From contig JAEYRV010000053.1 of NCBI GenBank assembly GCA_023435305.1, positions 67,634 to 131,633 on the forward strand: DNA of 64,000 nt, in the 5' to 3' direction. Below the pieces are notes generated by a model. It made no database searches, was not told where the DNA came from, and worked only from the letters and a program-made list of their open reading frames with translations. This document shows positions 8,970 to 16,812 of the stretch, piece by piece. The stretch's first letter is position 1, and every line of letters begins with the position of its first letter. Source of the DNA: Bacillota bacterium (GTDB lineage Bacteria; Bacillota; Clostridia; Acetivibrionales; DTU013). The position numbers and the translations under genes were made by a program.

Positions 8970-8997
8970 AAAAGGCGTCATAACTGACGCCTTTTAT
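8970..8997 (+). terminator. rho-independent terminator
   Basis: AAAAGGCGTCA (8970-8980) pairs perfectly with TGACGCCTTTT (8985-8995) across a 4-base loop. It ends the unknown gene and can act in both directions, since the leftward hydrolase fragment also ends here. Confidence 0.85.
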
Positions 8998-9314
8998 GTT
9001 TGGCGGTAGGCATCTGAGTTAAGGTCAGGTCTGTACTCCTCGCTGTTTCCGGCTTCACCGATGATGTCGACGGCATAGACCCTGTAATTATTGGATAATG
9101 CCATGATCTCGGGGAACCAAAACGCGCTGTTGCTGCATGAACCATGAAGCAGTATGATAGGCGGATTTGACTCCTGTCCTGCAGTAAGCATGAATGTCCT
9201 GCCATACGTTGTATCTGCATATTGCTGTCCAAAGGGGAACTGACCGAGTACCTGGTTATAGTATGCCCGGATTTTGTCCCGCCCTGCATCAGTCTTGAAT
9301 ACACTGATTTTCAT
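8994..9314 (-). pseudogene. truncated alpha/beta hydrolase, N-terminal third only
   Basis: The start at 9314 has GAGGAG 7 bases upstream. The 106-residue product matches the beginning of an alpha/beta hydrolase: the oxyanion-hole motif HGSCSNSAFW, then the strand YRVYAVDIIGEAGNSEEYRP. It stops after NSDAYRQT, before the nucleophile elbow, the acid and the histidine, and runs straight into the terminator hairpin at 8970-8997. Normal family members are about 250-280 residues, so roughly two thirds are missing. It follows the excisionase-type regulator by 4 bases, so the truncation happened inside an operon. Activity is very unlikely. Confidence 0.75.
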
Positions 9315-9318
9315 ACGA

Positions 9319-9762
9319 TCACTCCTCATTATTTTGTTCTGTTAATGCTGCAATCGTGTCCATCATTATTGCCATGAAGCGGACATCGCCCCACAATGTG
9401 ATGCGTACCATGTTTTCACGTTCGATATATTGTGTCTGCATGGATGACCTGCCGTATTCCGGCGGTTTGGCATTCAGTGAGGCTGTAAGCGTGTTCATGA
9501 TATGGATGGCATCCTGCCTGCCGTTTACATTGATGTCAACAACTGAAGATGCGATGGTGCTCAGAGCTGTCTGCTTTTCCGAAGCCAGTCCATTGCTGCC
9601 CTCACTCTCGATAAAAACGCTCAGATCATGGCCGGTTATGCGCCAGCTTTTGCCGATCTTTGATGCGCGCAGCTTTCCCTCGCGGATGTAACGCTGGATT
9701 GTTTTTGGATGGATGTTCAGCATTTCTGAAATTTGATCTACAGTAAAATAATCTTTAGTCAT
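9319..9762 (-). CDS. helix-turn-helix (excisionase/BldC-type) DNA-binding protein
   Basis: ATG 9762 is preferred because AAGGAG lies 8 bases upstream; the longer frame to 9864 has no such site. The 147-residue protein begins with a MerR/excisionase-type winged helix: YFTVDQISEMLNIHPKTIQ, then the wing RASKIGKSWRITGHDLSVF. The second half (about 60-147) has a strand-helix pattern around SSVVDINVNGRQDAIHIMN and MVRITLWGDVRFMAIMMDTI, and may bind a ligand or mediate dimer contacts. The same pairing of such a regulator with an alpha/beta hydrolase occurs in other clostridia as far as I recall, but here the hydrolase is truncated. It probably controls its own operon. Confidence 0.8.
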   Translation of the reverse strand: MTKDYFTVDQISEMLNIHPKTIQRYIREGKLRASKIGKSWRITGHDLSVFIESEGSNGLASEKQTALSTIASSVVDINVNGRQDAIHIMNTLTASLNAKPPEYGRSSMQTQYIERENMVRITLWGDVRFMAIMMDTIAALTEQNNEE

Positions 9763-9977
9763 AATAAAGCTCCTTATTGTTTCTTGTAAGGTCATTATAG
9801 GGTACAATAGGGAATATGTCAATATGGTTTTTAAATATTTTTGGATTCTGAGTGAATGAAACATAGATGCATTTGTTATGAGACTGCCTTGATATTGATT
9901 ATGAACATCTTTAGCCTTCCGATACCATGGAAAAAGTGCAAAATCAGGTTTCCCGACTCCAAATATTGGGTAATTAT

Positions 9978-10000
9978 TATTATCGGTCTACACCGTAATA
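9978..10000. promoter_or_regulatory. possible operator dyad upstream of wrbA
   Basis: TATTATCGGT (9978-9987) and ACCGTAATA (9992-10000) form an imperfect inverted repeat about 73 bases before the wrbA-like start, next to the A/T-rich TATAATATAC. It may be a regulator site. Nothing else is evident in the gap 9763-10072. Confidence 0.3.
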
Positions 10001-10072
10001 TAATATACTTTTTACTATGTTGGACAGAATAAAACTAATAATTACAAAGTATTACATAAAGGAGAGATATCA

Positions 10073-10687
10073 ATGAGTAATGTCAAATTAGCGATAATCT
10101 ATTATAGTATGGGCGGCACCAATTACCAAATGGCCAAATGGGCCGCTGAAGGCGCGAAAGAAGCGGGAGCTGAAGTAAGGATACTGAAGGTGCATGAGCT
10201 TGCTCCCCAATCGGTGATCGACAGCAGCCCGGCATGGAAGGCGAATGTGGAGGCAACAAGGGACATCCCTGAAGCTCAGACAGCTGATTTGGATTGGGCA
10301 GATGCATTTATTTTCAGTACTCCGACACGTTTCGGGGGCATGACATCGCAGATGAAACAATTTCTTGACATGCAGGGAGGCCTTTGGGCACAGGGAAAGA
10401 CCGTGAACAAGGTCGTGAGCGCCATGTCTTCCGCTCAGAATCCCCATGGCGGACAGGAAGCAACGATTTTGTCGATTTATACTTCAATGCATCACTGGGG
10501 AGCGATCGTCGCGGCTCCCGGCTATACTGATCCGGTCCAGTTCGGAGCAGGTGGGAATCCTTATGGAGTAAGCGTCACAGTCGACCAGAACGGCAATATG
10601 ATCGAGGATATACAGGCTGCTGTGAAGTATCAGGCGAAACGAACCGTTACCGTAGCACAGTGGATCAAGAACGCGGGAGAGGGCTGA
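10073..10687 (+). CDS. wrbA: WrbA-type NAD(P)H:quinone oxidoreductase (flavodoxin fold)
   Basis: The 204-residue protein follows the WrbA/type IV flavoprotein pattern. The FMN phosphate loop is near residues 9-17 (YYSMGGTNYQMAKWAAEGA), followed by DLDWADAFIFSTPTRFGGM and the FLDMQGGLW segment. The isoalloxazine-binding stretch is SSAQNPHGGQEATILSIYTS, and the C-terminal part contains PYGVSVT. Such enzymes reduce quinones by two electrons with NAD(P)H, limiting semiquinone and oxygen-radical formation. GGAGAG stands 8 bases before the ATG. It is followed 36 bases later by a DUF4256 gene and then a terminator, so the two are likely co-transcribed. A dyad at 9978-10000 may regulate it. Confidence 0.9.
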   Translation: MSNVKLAIIYYSMGGTNYQMAKWAAEGAKEAGAEVRILKVHELAPQSVIDSSPAWKANVEATRDIPEAQTADLDWADAFIFSTPTRFGGMTSQMKQFLDMQGGLWAQGKTVNKVVSAMSSAQNPHGGQEATILSIYTSMHHWGAIVAAPGYTDPVQFGAGGNPYGVSVTVDQNGNMIEDIQAAVKYQAKRTVTVAQWIKNAGEG

Positions 10688-10723
10688 CCAGGTATGAAGA
10701 ATATTGTTGGCAAAGGAAATAAA

Positions 10724-11278
10724 ATGCCGGAATTGCCTCCGAAGCAGCGCGATGAATTGTTTACGGTTTTAGAAGACCGCTTTGAGAATAATATGAAACG
10801 CCACAGCGGACTTAGGTGGGCTGATGTACAGGTAAGGCTTGAGGCGGATCCAGCAAAAGCATGGTCGATTTACGAGATGGAAAGAACCGGCGGCGAGCCT
10901 GATGTTGTCGGCTATGACAATGGGACAGGGGAGTATGTTTTTTATGATTGCTCGGCTGAAAGTCCCAAAGGCCGCAGAAGCGTGTGCTACGACCGTGAAG
11001 CGCTGGAGTCCAGGAAAGAGCACAGGCCTGCAGACAGCGCTGTTGATATGGCCAATGCCATGGGAATCGAGCTGTTGACGGAGGAACAATACCGTGAACT
11101 GCAGAAGCACGGCAATTTTGATTCAAAAACATCCAGTTGGGTGAAAACACCTCCGGAGATACGTAAGCTAGGCGGTGCTATCTTCTGTGATCGTCGCTAT
11201 AACACTATCTTTATGTACCACAATGGTGCGGAATCATATTATGCCGCCAGGGGCTTCCGAGGCTTGCTGAGGGTATGA
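10724..11278 (+). CDS. DUF4256 family protein
   Basis: I choose ATG 10724 because AAAGGA lies 6 bases upstream and the product then begins MPELPPKQRDELFTVLEDRF, matching the usual N-terminus of DUF4256 proteins; ATG 10694 is in frame but poorly placed. The protein is 184 residues, soluble, with the conserved stretches LRWADVQVRLEADPAKAW, EYVFYDCSAESPKGRR and SSWVKTPPEIRKLGGAIF, and a C-terminal YYAARGFRGLLRV. The family has no established function. The name tells only that it is widespread as a single-domain cytoplasmic protein in bacteria. Position suggests co-expression with wrbA. Confidence 0.85.
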   Translation: MPELPPKQRDELFTVLEDRFENNMKRHSGLRWADVQVRLEADPAKAWSIYEMERTGGEPDVVGYDNGTGEYVFYDCSAESPKGRRSVCYDREALESRKEHRPADSAVDMANAMGIELLTEEQYRELQKHGNFDSKTSSWVKTPPEIRKLGGAIFCDRRYNTIFMYHNGAESYYAARGFRGLLRV

Positions 11279-11285
11279 ATCAATA

Positions 11286-11330
11286 AACAGCGGAGCAGCT
11301 ATCTATATGAGATTGCTCCGCTGTTTTTTT
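11286..11330 (+). terminator. rho-independent terminator after wrbA-DUF4256
   Basis: AACAGCGGAGCA (11286-11297) pairs with TGCTCCGCTGTT (11314-11325), followed by a run of seven or more T. The strong 12-base stem ends the rightward operon. Confidence 0.9.
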
Positions 11331-11531
11331 GTGTGCCCGGCGGGTGTACGCTCTAAAATGTTGTTCTTCTTCATGGAATTCAGCCTGTAGTGATTCTATG
11401 TCCTTTCTCTTCAAACTTCTTGTTTTCATTATTGATTTCTTGCAGTACTGTTCATATGCAGGATTTTTGATATCATTAAGCATGAGACTATACTTCTTTT
11501 ATTCGATATGGTCTTTAAGTATGTAGAAACA

Positions 11532-11559
11532 TGTAACAAAATGAAGAATTCCTCGTTAT
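11532..11559 (+). promoter_or_regulatory. ECF-type autoregulatory promoter
   Basis: TGTAAC (11532-11537), a 16-base spacer and CGTTAT (11554-11559) match the AAC/CGT pattern of extracytoplasmic-function sigma promoters. It lies directly before the sigma gene that starts at 11580, as expected for a self-activating ECF factor. Confidence 0.5.
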
Positions 11560-11579
11560 ACATATGAGGAGGTGAAAAA

Positions 11580-12068
11580 TTGCTCGAAATAGAAATGCTG
11601 TACAACAGATACTTCTCCAGAGTCTACTCCTTTTTAATAAGGCTGAGCTCCAGTGAAACCATTGCAAGAGAAATAACACAGCAAACATTTTTCAAAGCCC
11701 TGGGGAAAGTAAAAGATCTCAATGATAATGCCAATGTGTTTTCCTGGCTTTGTCAGATCGCCAAGAATACATATTTCGACTACCTTCGAAAAGAAAAACG
11801 AGTCGAATCGCTAGAAAATATAGATGACATAATCGATGAAAGAAGTCTGGAAAAGGAATATTGTCAAAAGGAGCAGATACTTAAGATCCATGAATATCTG
11901 CACAGGATGAATGAGCCCTACAAAGAGGTGTTCATGCTGCGCATCTTTGGGGAGCTGTCATATAAGGAAATTGGCTGTATTTTCAGCAAATCGGAGAATT
12001 GGGCAAGAGTGACCTATTACAGAGCAAAGGTCCAGATACAGGAAGGGATGGAGGGTTATAATGAGTAA
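11580..12068 (+). CDS. ECF-type RNA polymerase sigma factor
   Basis: The start codon is TTG, with GAGGAGG 9 bases upstream. The 162-residue protein has region 2 (EMLYNRYFSRVYSFLIRLS...ITQQTFFKAL, VFSWLCQIAKNTYFDYLRK) and region 4 (MNEPYKEVFMLRIFGELSYKEIGCIF with recognition helix NWARVTYYRAKVQIQ). It overlaps the downstream ZAS anti-sigma gene by 8 bases. A promoter-like TGTAAC-N16-CGTTAT sequence just upstream suggests that it activates itself once released. This is the only pair here whose partner carries a clear zinc-type anti-sigma motif. Confidence 0.93.
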   Translation: MLEIEMLYNRYFSRVYSFLIRLSSSETIAREITQQTFFKALGKVKDLNDNANVFSWLCQIAKNTYFDYLRKEKRVESLENIDDIIDERSLEKEYCQKEQILKIHEYLHRMNEPYKEVFMLRIFGELSYKEIGCIFSKSENWARVTYYRAKVQIQEGMEGYNE

Positions 12069-12945
12069 AATCAACTGCGATATCATAAAAGACATAATTC
12101 CGCTATATATCGACGGTGTATGCAGTAAATATTCCATACAAATGGTTGAAGATCATATAAAAGAGTGTCCGGACTGCAGGGATCTCCTTGAATCATTTCG
12201 GAATCCGGCTATTACCGATGAAATCAGGACCAGCAATGAAATTGAATTCAAAGAACTGACGCTGAAGGTCAAAAAGAAAAACAGGCTCAAAGCGATACTT
12301 CTGGTACTGGGAGCGGTAATTGCCAGTTTTGTCGGTGCCTTGCTTCTGGGCATTTTTGTTTTAGGCATATTTTCATTAGGAGGAGAAAGCTACGCGACTA
12401 TTGATACAGATAACTATGGGATATACGAAGGCCACATAGAAGCTGAAAGGCAGGATTTGTTCAGTGGACTGTACATTTTCCCTGAACGGATCTCACAAAA
12501 TGCTTCGGTTATTGATTATTTTTACTCCTGTGAAGGTGGAGGATTCGACAATTCATATCAGCAATTTCTGAAGTGCACGTACTCGCAAGAAGAGTATAAT
12601 GCGGAAATCAACAGGCTGAAAAATATTACGTGTGAGATACCGGTAAGATCCGGACCTGTAGTAAACACTGTGGAATATTCTGATGTGAAGTTCAGCAGTC
12701 CAGCTTACATTACAGCTTATGCGAGCCATGGCATGTTCGAATATGCTCTGTGTAATGATGCGGACAAAACTATCGTATATGTGTATCTTCAGTTAATAGG
12801 GAACGATGATGTAGTGTTCAACAGAGAGTACCTGCCACTGGAATATCAGGATGGCAAACCGCTGCTTGAGGATGTTAGCTTTAGCAATACAAATATTTAC
12901 TACGCCTATGTAGGCAACGGAGTATATATGAACTATAAAGACTGA
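12061..12945 (+). CDS. zinc-type (ZAS) transmembrane anti-sigma factor
   Basis: The 294-residue protein begins with a ZAS domain: C6, H32, C36 and C39 in HIKECPDCRDLLESF match the H-x3-C-x2-C signature of zf-HC2 anti-sigma factors. A single membrane helix lies near 77-98 (AILLVLGAVIASFVGALLLG). About 190 residues outside the cell follow, with YATIDTDNYGIYEGHIEAE and a mid-domain pair of Cys (SCEGGG, KCTYS). The family binds and holds its sigma factor at the membrane until a signal causes proteolysis or release. The stop codon lies in the first unit of a tandem repeat (GACTGATCCAT), so the 3' end has been involved in a local duplication. Confidence 0.88.
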   Translation: MSKINCDIIKDIIPLYIDGVCSKYSIQMVEDHIKECPDCRDLLESFRNPAITDEIRTSNEIEFKELTLKVKKKNRLKAILLVLGAVIASFVGALLLGIFVLGIFSLGGESYATIDTDNYGIYEGHIEAERQDLFSGLYIFPERISQNASVIDYFYSCEGGGFDNSYQQFLKCTYSQEEYNAEINRLKNITCEIPVRSGPVVNTVEYSDVKFSSPAYITAYASHGMFEYALCNDADKTIVYVYLQLIGNDDVVFNREYLPLEYQDGKPLLEDVSFSNTNIYYAYVGNGVYMNYKD

Positions 12946-13032
12946 TCCATTGACTGAAAGACTGATCCATGATATTTAACTGATCCATGGCCTGATTGAT
13001 CCACGGCCTGATTGATCCACGGCCTGAAAGAC
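12936..13032. repeat. tandem TGATCCAY minisatellite starting at a stop codon
   Basis: Units such as GACTGATCCATTGACTGAAA and TGATCCACGGCCTGAT recur about six times, with 16-24 base spacing. The first copy includes the last codons and TGA stop of the anti-sigma gene. The gap 12946-13646 holds this array, an inverted-repeat element, two further tandem arrays and no credible gene. Confidence 0.75.
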
Positions 13033-13135
13033 TGATCCATTGTCCGCGGGGCGACGACGGCACGGTTTGATGGACTGCTTCGCTGCCACGGTTCGCTGGC
13101 CTGTCAAGCCAAACTATTTCCAAGCGGCTGACCGG

Positions 13136-13292
13136 GGTGTGCAAAAAACACGTCATCTGGGGACCTAATGGTATCGTTGAGTATACATAACTCTGCAATC
13201 TCCATATTATGTACCCTTTATAAGTAATAAATATGGTGTAATAACAATAAATCCAATGGGGTTGTGCCCAGAAGTCGCCATTTTTGCACACC
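13136..13292. mobile_element. MITE-like element with about 29-bp inverted ends
   Basis: The arm from 13136 (GGTGTGCAAAAAACACGTCA...) and the complement of 13264-13292 (GGTGTGCAAAAATGGCGACT...) agree at about 23 of 29 positions, including the outer 12. The interior of about 100 bases is non-coding. The end sequence resembles that of the element at 33018-33170 (GGTGTACAAAATT). No transposase or clear target duplication is seen. Confidence 0.45.
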
Positions 13293-13320
13293 GCGCTATG
13301 AAGCATCACCCCACATTGCC

Positions 13321-13480
13321 AAATCCGAACGTTGCAACCCTAATCTGCATGTCCAATCCCCACGTCCCACTACTAAATCCGAACGTAACAACCCTAATCT
13401 GCATGTCCAATCCCCACGTCCCACTACTAAATCCGAACTCCCGAACCGAACTCCCGAACCGAACTCCCGAACCGAACTCC
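13321..13480. repeat. 54-bp duplication followed by 13-bp tandem repeats
   Basis: A 54-base unit (13321-13374) is repeated almost exactly at 13375-13428. A partial third unit passes into three copies of CGAACTCCCGAAC (13434-13472) plus a remnant. The tract is strongly pyrimidine-rich on the plus strand. The open frames through it are repeat artefacts, since two frames are open at once and neither has a ribosome binding site. Confidence 0.85.
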
Positions 13481-13646
13481 GCGTACTATGTAATCCGCAT
13501 GCTATACCCGATTTTACCGCTCACTTTAAGTATCACACGCCCCACCCCGGGAAAATGCACACCTTACTCCTGGTATGTACTATCTCTGCCTAATTTGGTA
13601 TAATTGGTAAAGCTGATTTTATTTAAATGCTTGGGGAGACTTCAAA

Positions 13647-14504
13647 ATGGATTTTTTCGAGCTCGTGTTATTATTTTCAACCGGTTATTACACGATTATA
13701 AGCATATACGGCTGGTATCAAAGGCTGCCTGGCATCGGGCCTGTAAGCCGGGATAAAACCACTAAGTATGTGATGGGTCTGCTGCCGGCCGTTTCATTTG
13801 TCATAATTACTTTTACACTGAAGGTTCTGGCATCGTTTGACGTTGTGGACGATATGATTTACATAATATTTTATGTTGTATTGGGGTATGCCTGGACTTT
13901 CCTTGGTATGCGTGCAGTCTTTATTTTCTTTGATATCTCATGGATCGACGATGTCCTGAGTTTAAACAACAAGGCCGCTTTATATGCCGTCAGCGGAGCA
14001 TTTCTCGGATTGGTGACAATATATTCAGGAGCAAATATAGGAGATGGTCCGGGCTGGTGGTGTGTTATTTTTGCAGGAGGACTGGGGCTGATCTCGTGGT
14101 TCATTCTTGCAAGGGTCTTAAATTCATTTACACAGGTATTTGAACGTATTACTGTAGATCGCGACATCTATTGCGGAATTCGTTTCGGCGCATATCTGCT
14201 GGCCAGCGGTATTATTCTGGCGAGGGCATCTGCAGGTGACTGGACATCATTTTACAGCACGATAATCGAATTTCTTGTCGGATGGCCGGTTTTACCGTTG
14301 ACCGGGCTGGCGATATTAATTGAACGCTATTATATATATAAAGCCAAACTGAATGAAAGCATCACCAACACATATTTGTTTGGCTCGCTGTACTGGGCCA
14401 TGGCTTACCTTATGATTGCTGTTGCAAGCATTGTTGTGTTCCCGCTGGTTGAAAATCCGATATACGGCATTGTGTCCGCAGTACTTCCAGGTGTCGTGCT
14501 ATGA
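13647..14504 (+). CDS. polytopic membrane protein, DUF350-like, amidoligase partner
   Basis: The 285-residue protein has about eight hydrophobic helices in two similar halves, for example LLPAVSFVIITFTL, YIIFYVVLGYAWTFLGM, VSGAFLGLVTIYSGA and GIILARASAGDWTSF. The paired halves, conserved small residues and length agree with the DUF350/YjfL family. It overlaps the following ATP-grasp ligase gene by 4 bases (ATGA), so the two are translationally coupled. DUF350 proteins are repeatedly found next to glutathionylspermidine-synthase-like ligases (E. coli yjfL/yjfC; the association was discussed in the amidoligase survey by Iyer, Aravind and colleagues). Its own role is unknown. It probably anchors a ligase product or substrate at the membrane. 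Confidence 0.75.
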   Translation: MDFFELVLLFSTGYYTIISIYGWYQRLPGIGPVSRDKTTKYVMGLLPAVSFVIITFTLKVLASFDVVDDMIYIIFYVVLGYAWTFLGMRAVFIFFDISWIDDVLSLNNKAALYAVSGAFLGLVTIYSGANIGDGPGWWCVIFAGGLGLISWFILARVLNSFTQVFERITVDRDIYCGIRFGAYLLASGIILARASAGDWTSFYSTIIEFLVGWPVLPLTGLAILIERYYIYKAKLNESITNTYLFGSLYWAMAYLMIAVASIVVFPLVENPIYGIVSAVLPGVVL

Positions 14505-15709
14505 AAAAATCAATTGAACTGGCACTGATTCCGAACGAGCAATATTCCGAATACCGATACAATGTTATATTCAAGGCGTATAAATGGGATCCGCAGGTGG
14601 GGGACCATAATACCATAGCAAAGCATGTTGTCCTGATGGACCAGGAGACTGTCGGCCAGCTGGAAACATGGGCCGAACAACTATCGGAAGAGACCATGCT
14701 GATGGAAGAGGCCTTTATTCATAAGCCGGAATTAGCGAAAAAACTGGGCCTGCCGCGGAAGGTCCTTAAAACATTGGACCGGCTCTCAAACTATGACAGG
14801 GACCAAAACGTCAGATTTATGCGGTTCGATTTCCATCCGACGACAGACGGCTGGGCAGTGTCCGAAGTCAACAGTGATGTGCCCGGCGGCCTTGCCGAGG
14901 CATCTGTTCTGCCTCGGATTGCAAGCGCATATTTTGACGGTTATGAACCTCGCCGGCACATTGGTGAAAGCCTATTACAAGCATTTTCGGAGAGGGTCGA
15001 AAAAGACGGCGTTATTGCATTTGTTCATGCCACATCCTATTCTGATGACCGCCAGGTCATGGAATTTTTAAGCGACTATTTTCAGGCGAATGGATACCGT
15101 ACTGTTTTTGCCGCGCCGGACCATATAGTATGGAAAGACAATAATGCGATGTGCATCATTGAAGGCAGGGAAGGCCCTATAGACGGTATCGTGAGGTTTT
15201 TCCCGCTGGAATGGCTGACAAATCTGCCCCGCCGGTCAGACTGGAAGGGGTATTACGATTGCATGACTGCTTCCTGCAACCACCCTGTTGCGATATTTAC
15301 CCAATCAAAACGGCTGCCGCTGGTTTGGGATGGATTAGGTGTCGATGTATCCGCGTGGAAAAAATTATTGCCTGAGACCAGGGAGCCTAAAACGATCAGG
15401 CAGCAGGATGAAGATTGGATATATAAGCCTGCCCTGGGCAGAGTGGGCGAGGGCATTTCCATCAAAGGGGCGATAACTGAAAAAGAGCGTCTGCGTATCG
15501 TGAAGGCAGCACACAGGGACTCCGGGAACTGGCTGGCCCAACGGAAATTTACCAGCCAGCCTCTGACGGATGTGAACGGGGAGGTATTCCATCTGTGTGT
15601 AGGTGTGTTTACGGTGAATGGAAAGAGCGCGGGCTTTTATGGAAGGATAAGTCCGTACCCCAGAATCGATGACAGAGCGAAAGACATACCATTATTAGTG
15701 AAAAAATAA
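14501..15709 (+). CDS. glutathionylspermidine-synthase-like ATP-grasp amidoligase
   Basis: The 402-residue protein shows the signature of the GSP_synth family: RFMRFDFHPTTDGWAVSEVN, where the Arg, Asp and Glu-Val-Asn cluster begins the ligase active site, then SDVPGGLAEAS. The nucleotide-binding ATP-grasp half contains EDWIYKPALGRVGEGISIKG (the lysine and glycine-rich loop) and WLAQRKF. Members join a carboxylate to an amine through an acyl phosphate. This one lacks the amidase domain of GspS, so it is a ligase of unknown substrate like YjfC/YgiC. It is the middle gene of a three-gene cassette. Its TAA stop (15707-15709) lies in the first base block of a repeat unit. Confidence 0.85.
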   Translation: MKKSIELALIPNEQYSEYRYNVIFKAYKWDPQVGDHNTIAKHVVLMDQETVGQLETWAEQLSEETMLMEEAFIHKPELAKKLGLPRKVLKTLDRLSNYDRDQNVRFMRFDFHPTTDGWAVSEVNSDVPGGLAEASVLPRIASAYFDGYEPRRHIGESLLQAFSERVEKDGVIAFVHATSYSDDRQVMEFLSDYFQANGYRTVFAAPDHIVWKDNNAMCIIEGREGPIDGIVRFFPLEWLTNLPRRSDWKGYYDCMTASCNHPVAIFTQSKRLPLVWDGLGVDVSAWKKLLPETREPKTIRQQDEDWIYKPALGRVGEGISIKGAITEKERLRIVKAAHRDSGNWLAQRKFTSQPLTDVNGEVFHLCVGVFTVNGKSAGFYGRISPYPRIDDRAKDIPLLVKK

Positions 15710-15767
15710 AGGAATAATTCAAGCCTGACCCCGATTTTGAATAAAGGAATAATTCAAGCCTGACCCC
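15705..15767 (+). repeat. two direct copies of the AATAAAGGAATAATTCAAGCC repeat half-site
   Basis: AATAAAGGAATAATTCAAGC followed by CTGACCCC occurs at about 15705-15732 and again at 15740-15767, in the same orientation. It is one arm of the GGGGTCAGGCTTGA palindrome family. The copies lie within the amidoligase operon, between the ligase stop and the next gene's ribosome binding site. Confidence 0.85.
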
Positions 15768-15786
15768 GAAAAAGGAGGATGTAAAA

Positions 15787-16545
15787 TTGAGAAATAATTT
15801 GGAGGCGTATAGAGCATGGGCACCCGATGATGCATTGTGGACACAGTGGGCTAAGCCTGTTTTGTTTATGCGATCAGCGGAAGTAAGCTTTAAGGGACTG
15901 GAAATACCCGAAGCTGGCTGGGTGCAGAGCCTGGATAATCAAGCGATGCTTATTGTTGATCTCCCAGGGCAGAAAGGAGTCATCGAAAGCCTGGCGCTGG
16001 CACGCATGGGCTATCGGCCTGTCCCGCTTTATAATGGCGTGGACGGACGCGCTTCATCAATGCTCGTTGAGGTTGGTGAAATAGCAAAAGCCCTGTTTTG
16101 CGGTGCGGACATGCTGGCCGCATATGATATCAGCCAGGAGGCTCCTCCTGTGTTCATGCTTGATTCAAACAGGATGAATGGAAGAGGAAAGCAGCCTGGG
16201 ACATACGACAACCGGTGGTGCGTTTTTCCTCAGGACATGCCGTCAGCCGCGTTTTTGCAGAACGCGGGGATTCACAGGGTAATTGTGTGTTCAGCCGGGA
16301 TACAGAACGATTTGTCGCATATATTGCATCGCTACCAGAAAGAAGGCATTGAAATCTGCCTATGTACCGGTGCCGGCAGAGAAATCGAGAAGATCTCGGT
16401 AGTCAGGCCCTCCAGCTTCAAAAGCCTGTCTTACCGCTTCGGTGTGATCGCGGGCCTGACCAGGAACGCCGCCGGCGGCTTCGGAGGCAGTATACCCGAG
16501 CCCACGCAGAGAAGCTCCAGCGGAAGATATTACGGGTTCGGATAA
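15787..16545 (+). CDS. third protein of the amidoligase cassette, Gly/Ser-rich tail
   Basis: The start is TTG with AAAGGAGG 8 bases upstream. The 252-residue protein is soluble. Its core has segments such as KPVLFMRSAEVSFKGLEIPE, AMLIVDLPGQKGVIESLALA (a Rossmann-like strand-loop-helix) and IHRVIVCSAGIQNDLSHILH. It ends with an unusual tail: GGFGGSIPEPTQRSSSGRYY then GFG. I do not recognise the fold family. The Gly/Ser/Arg-rich tail recalls the C-termini of DUF1190 (YgiB-type) proteins that accompany related ligases, so it could be the ligase's substrate; that is inference. Operon position supports a shared pathway with the DUF350-like protein and the ATP-grasp ligase. Confidence 0.75.
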   Translation: MRNNLEAYRAWAPDDALWTQWAKPVLFMRSAEVSFKGLEIPEAGWVQSLDNQAMLIVDLPGQKGVIESLALARMGYRPVPLYNGVDGRASSMLVEVGEIAKALFCGADMLAAYDISQEAPPVFMLDSNRMNGRGKQPGTYDNRWCVFPQDMPSAAFLQNAGIHRVIVCSAGIQNDLSHILHRYQKEGIEICLCTGAGREIEKISVVRPSSFKSLSYRFGVIAGLTRNAAGGFGGSIPEPTQRSSSGRYYGFG

Positions 16546-16812
16546 AAATGGTGCCCTCCGGCCACCATTTGAATATGCAGTGTTATAATGTTTATTATCC
16601 ATTTGAGGATTGATTTTTAACGCTTTTTTACTTTTGTCTCAATTTCATTGAAATAATGCCGGATTTACAGTATTATTTTCACATGTAGCCTTAAGGAAAC
16701 ACCCAATTATCTCTTTAGTATTCATATAAAAACATTATCAATGCCAAACAAAAGAATGGTTGTACCAGCTTACCCAAAAACACCAGAATTTATTGTCGAA
16801 AGGATGCGTCGA

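Noticed and set aside
11280..11483. 67-residue minus-strand frame rich in Lys/Glu (RSLKRKDIESLQAEFHEEEQ)
   Set aside because: The composition looks plausible, but the frame reads through the wrbA-DUF4256 terminator hairpin and lacks a clear ribosome binding site. It was left uncalled, though it could be a relic.
12881..13309. 143-residue minus-strand frame opposite the anti-sigma end
   Set aside because: It overlaps a firm gene and tandem repeats, and has Trp/Ser-rich repeat-like composition and no start signal.
13256..13603. Open frames with repeated CMSNPHVPLLNPN peptide
   Set aside because: Two frames are open at once because of 54-bp repeats. There is no ribosome binding site, and composition follows the repeat DNA, so I do not call a gene.
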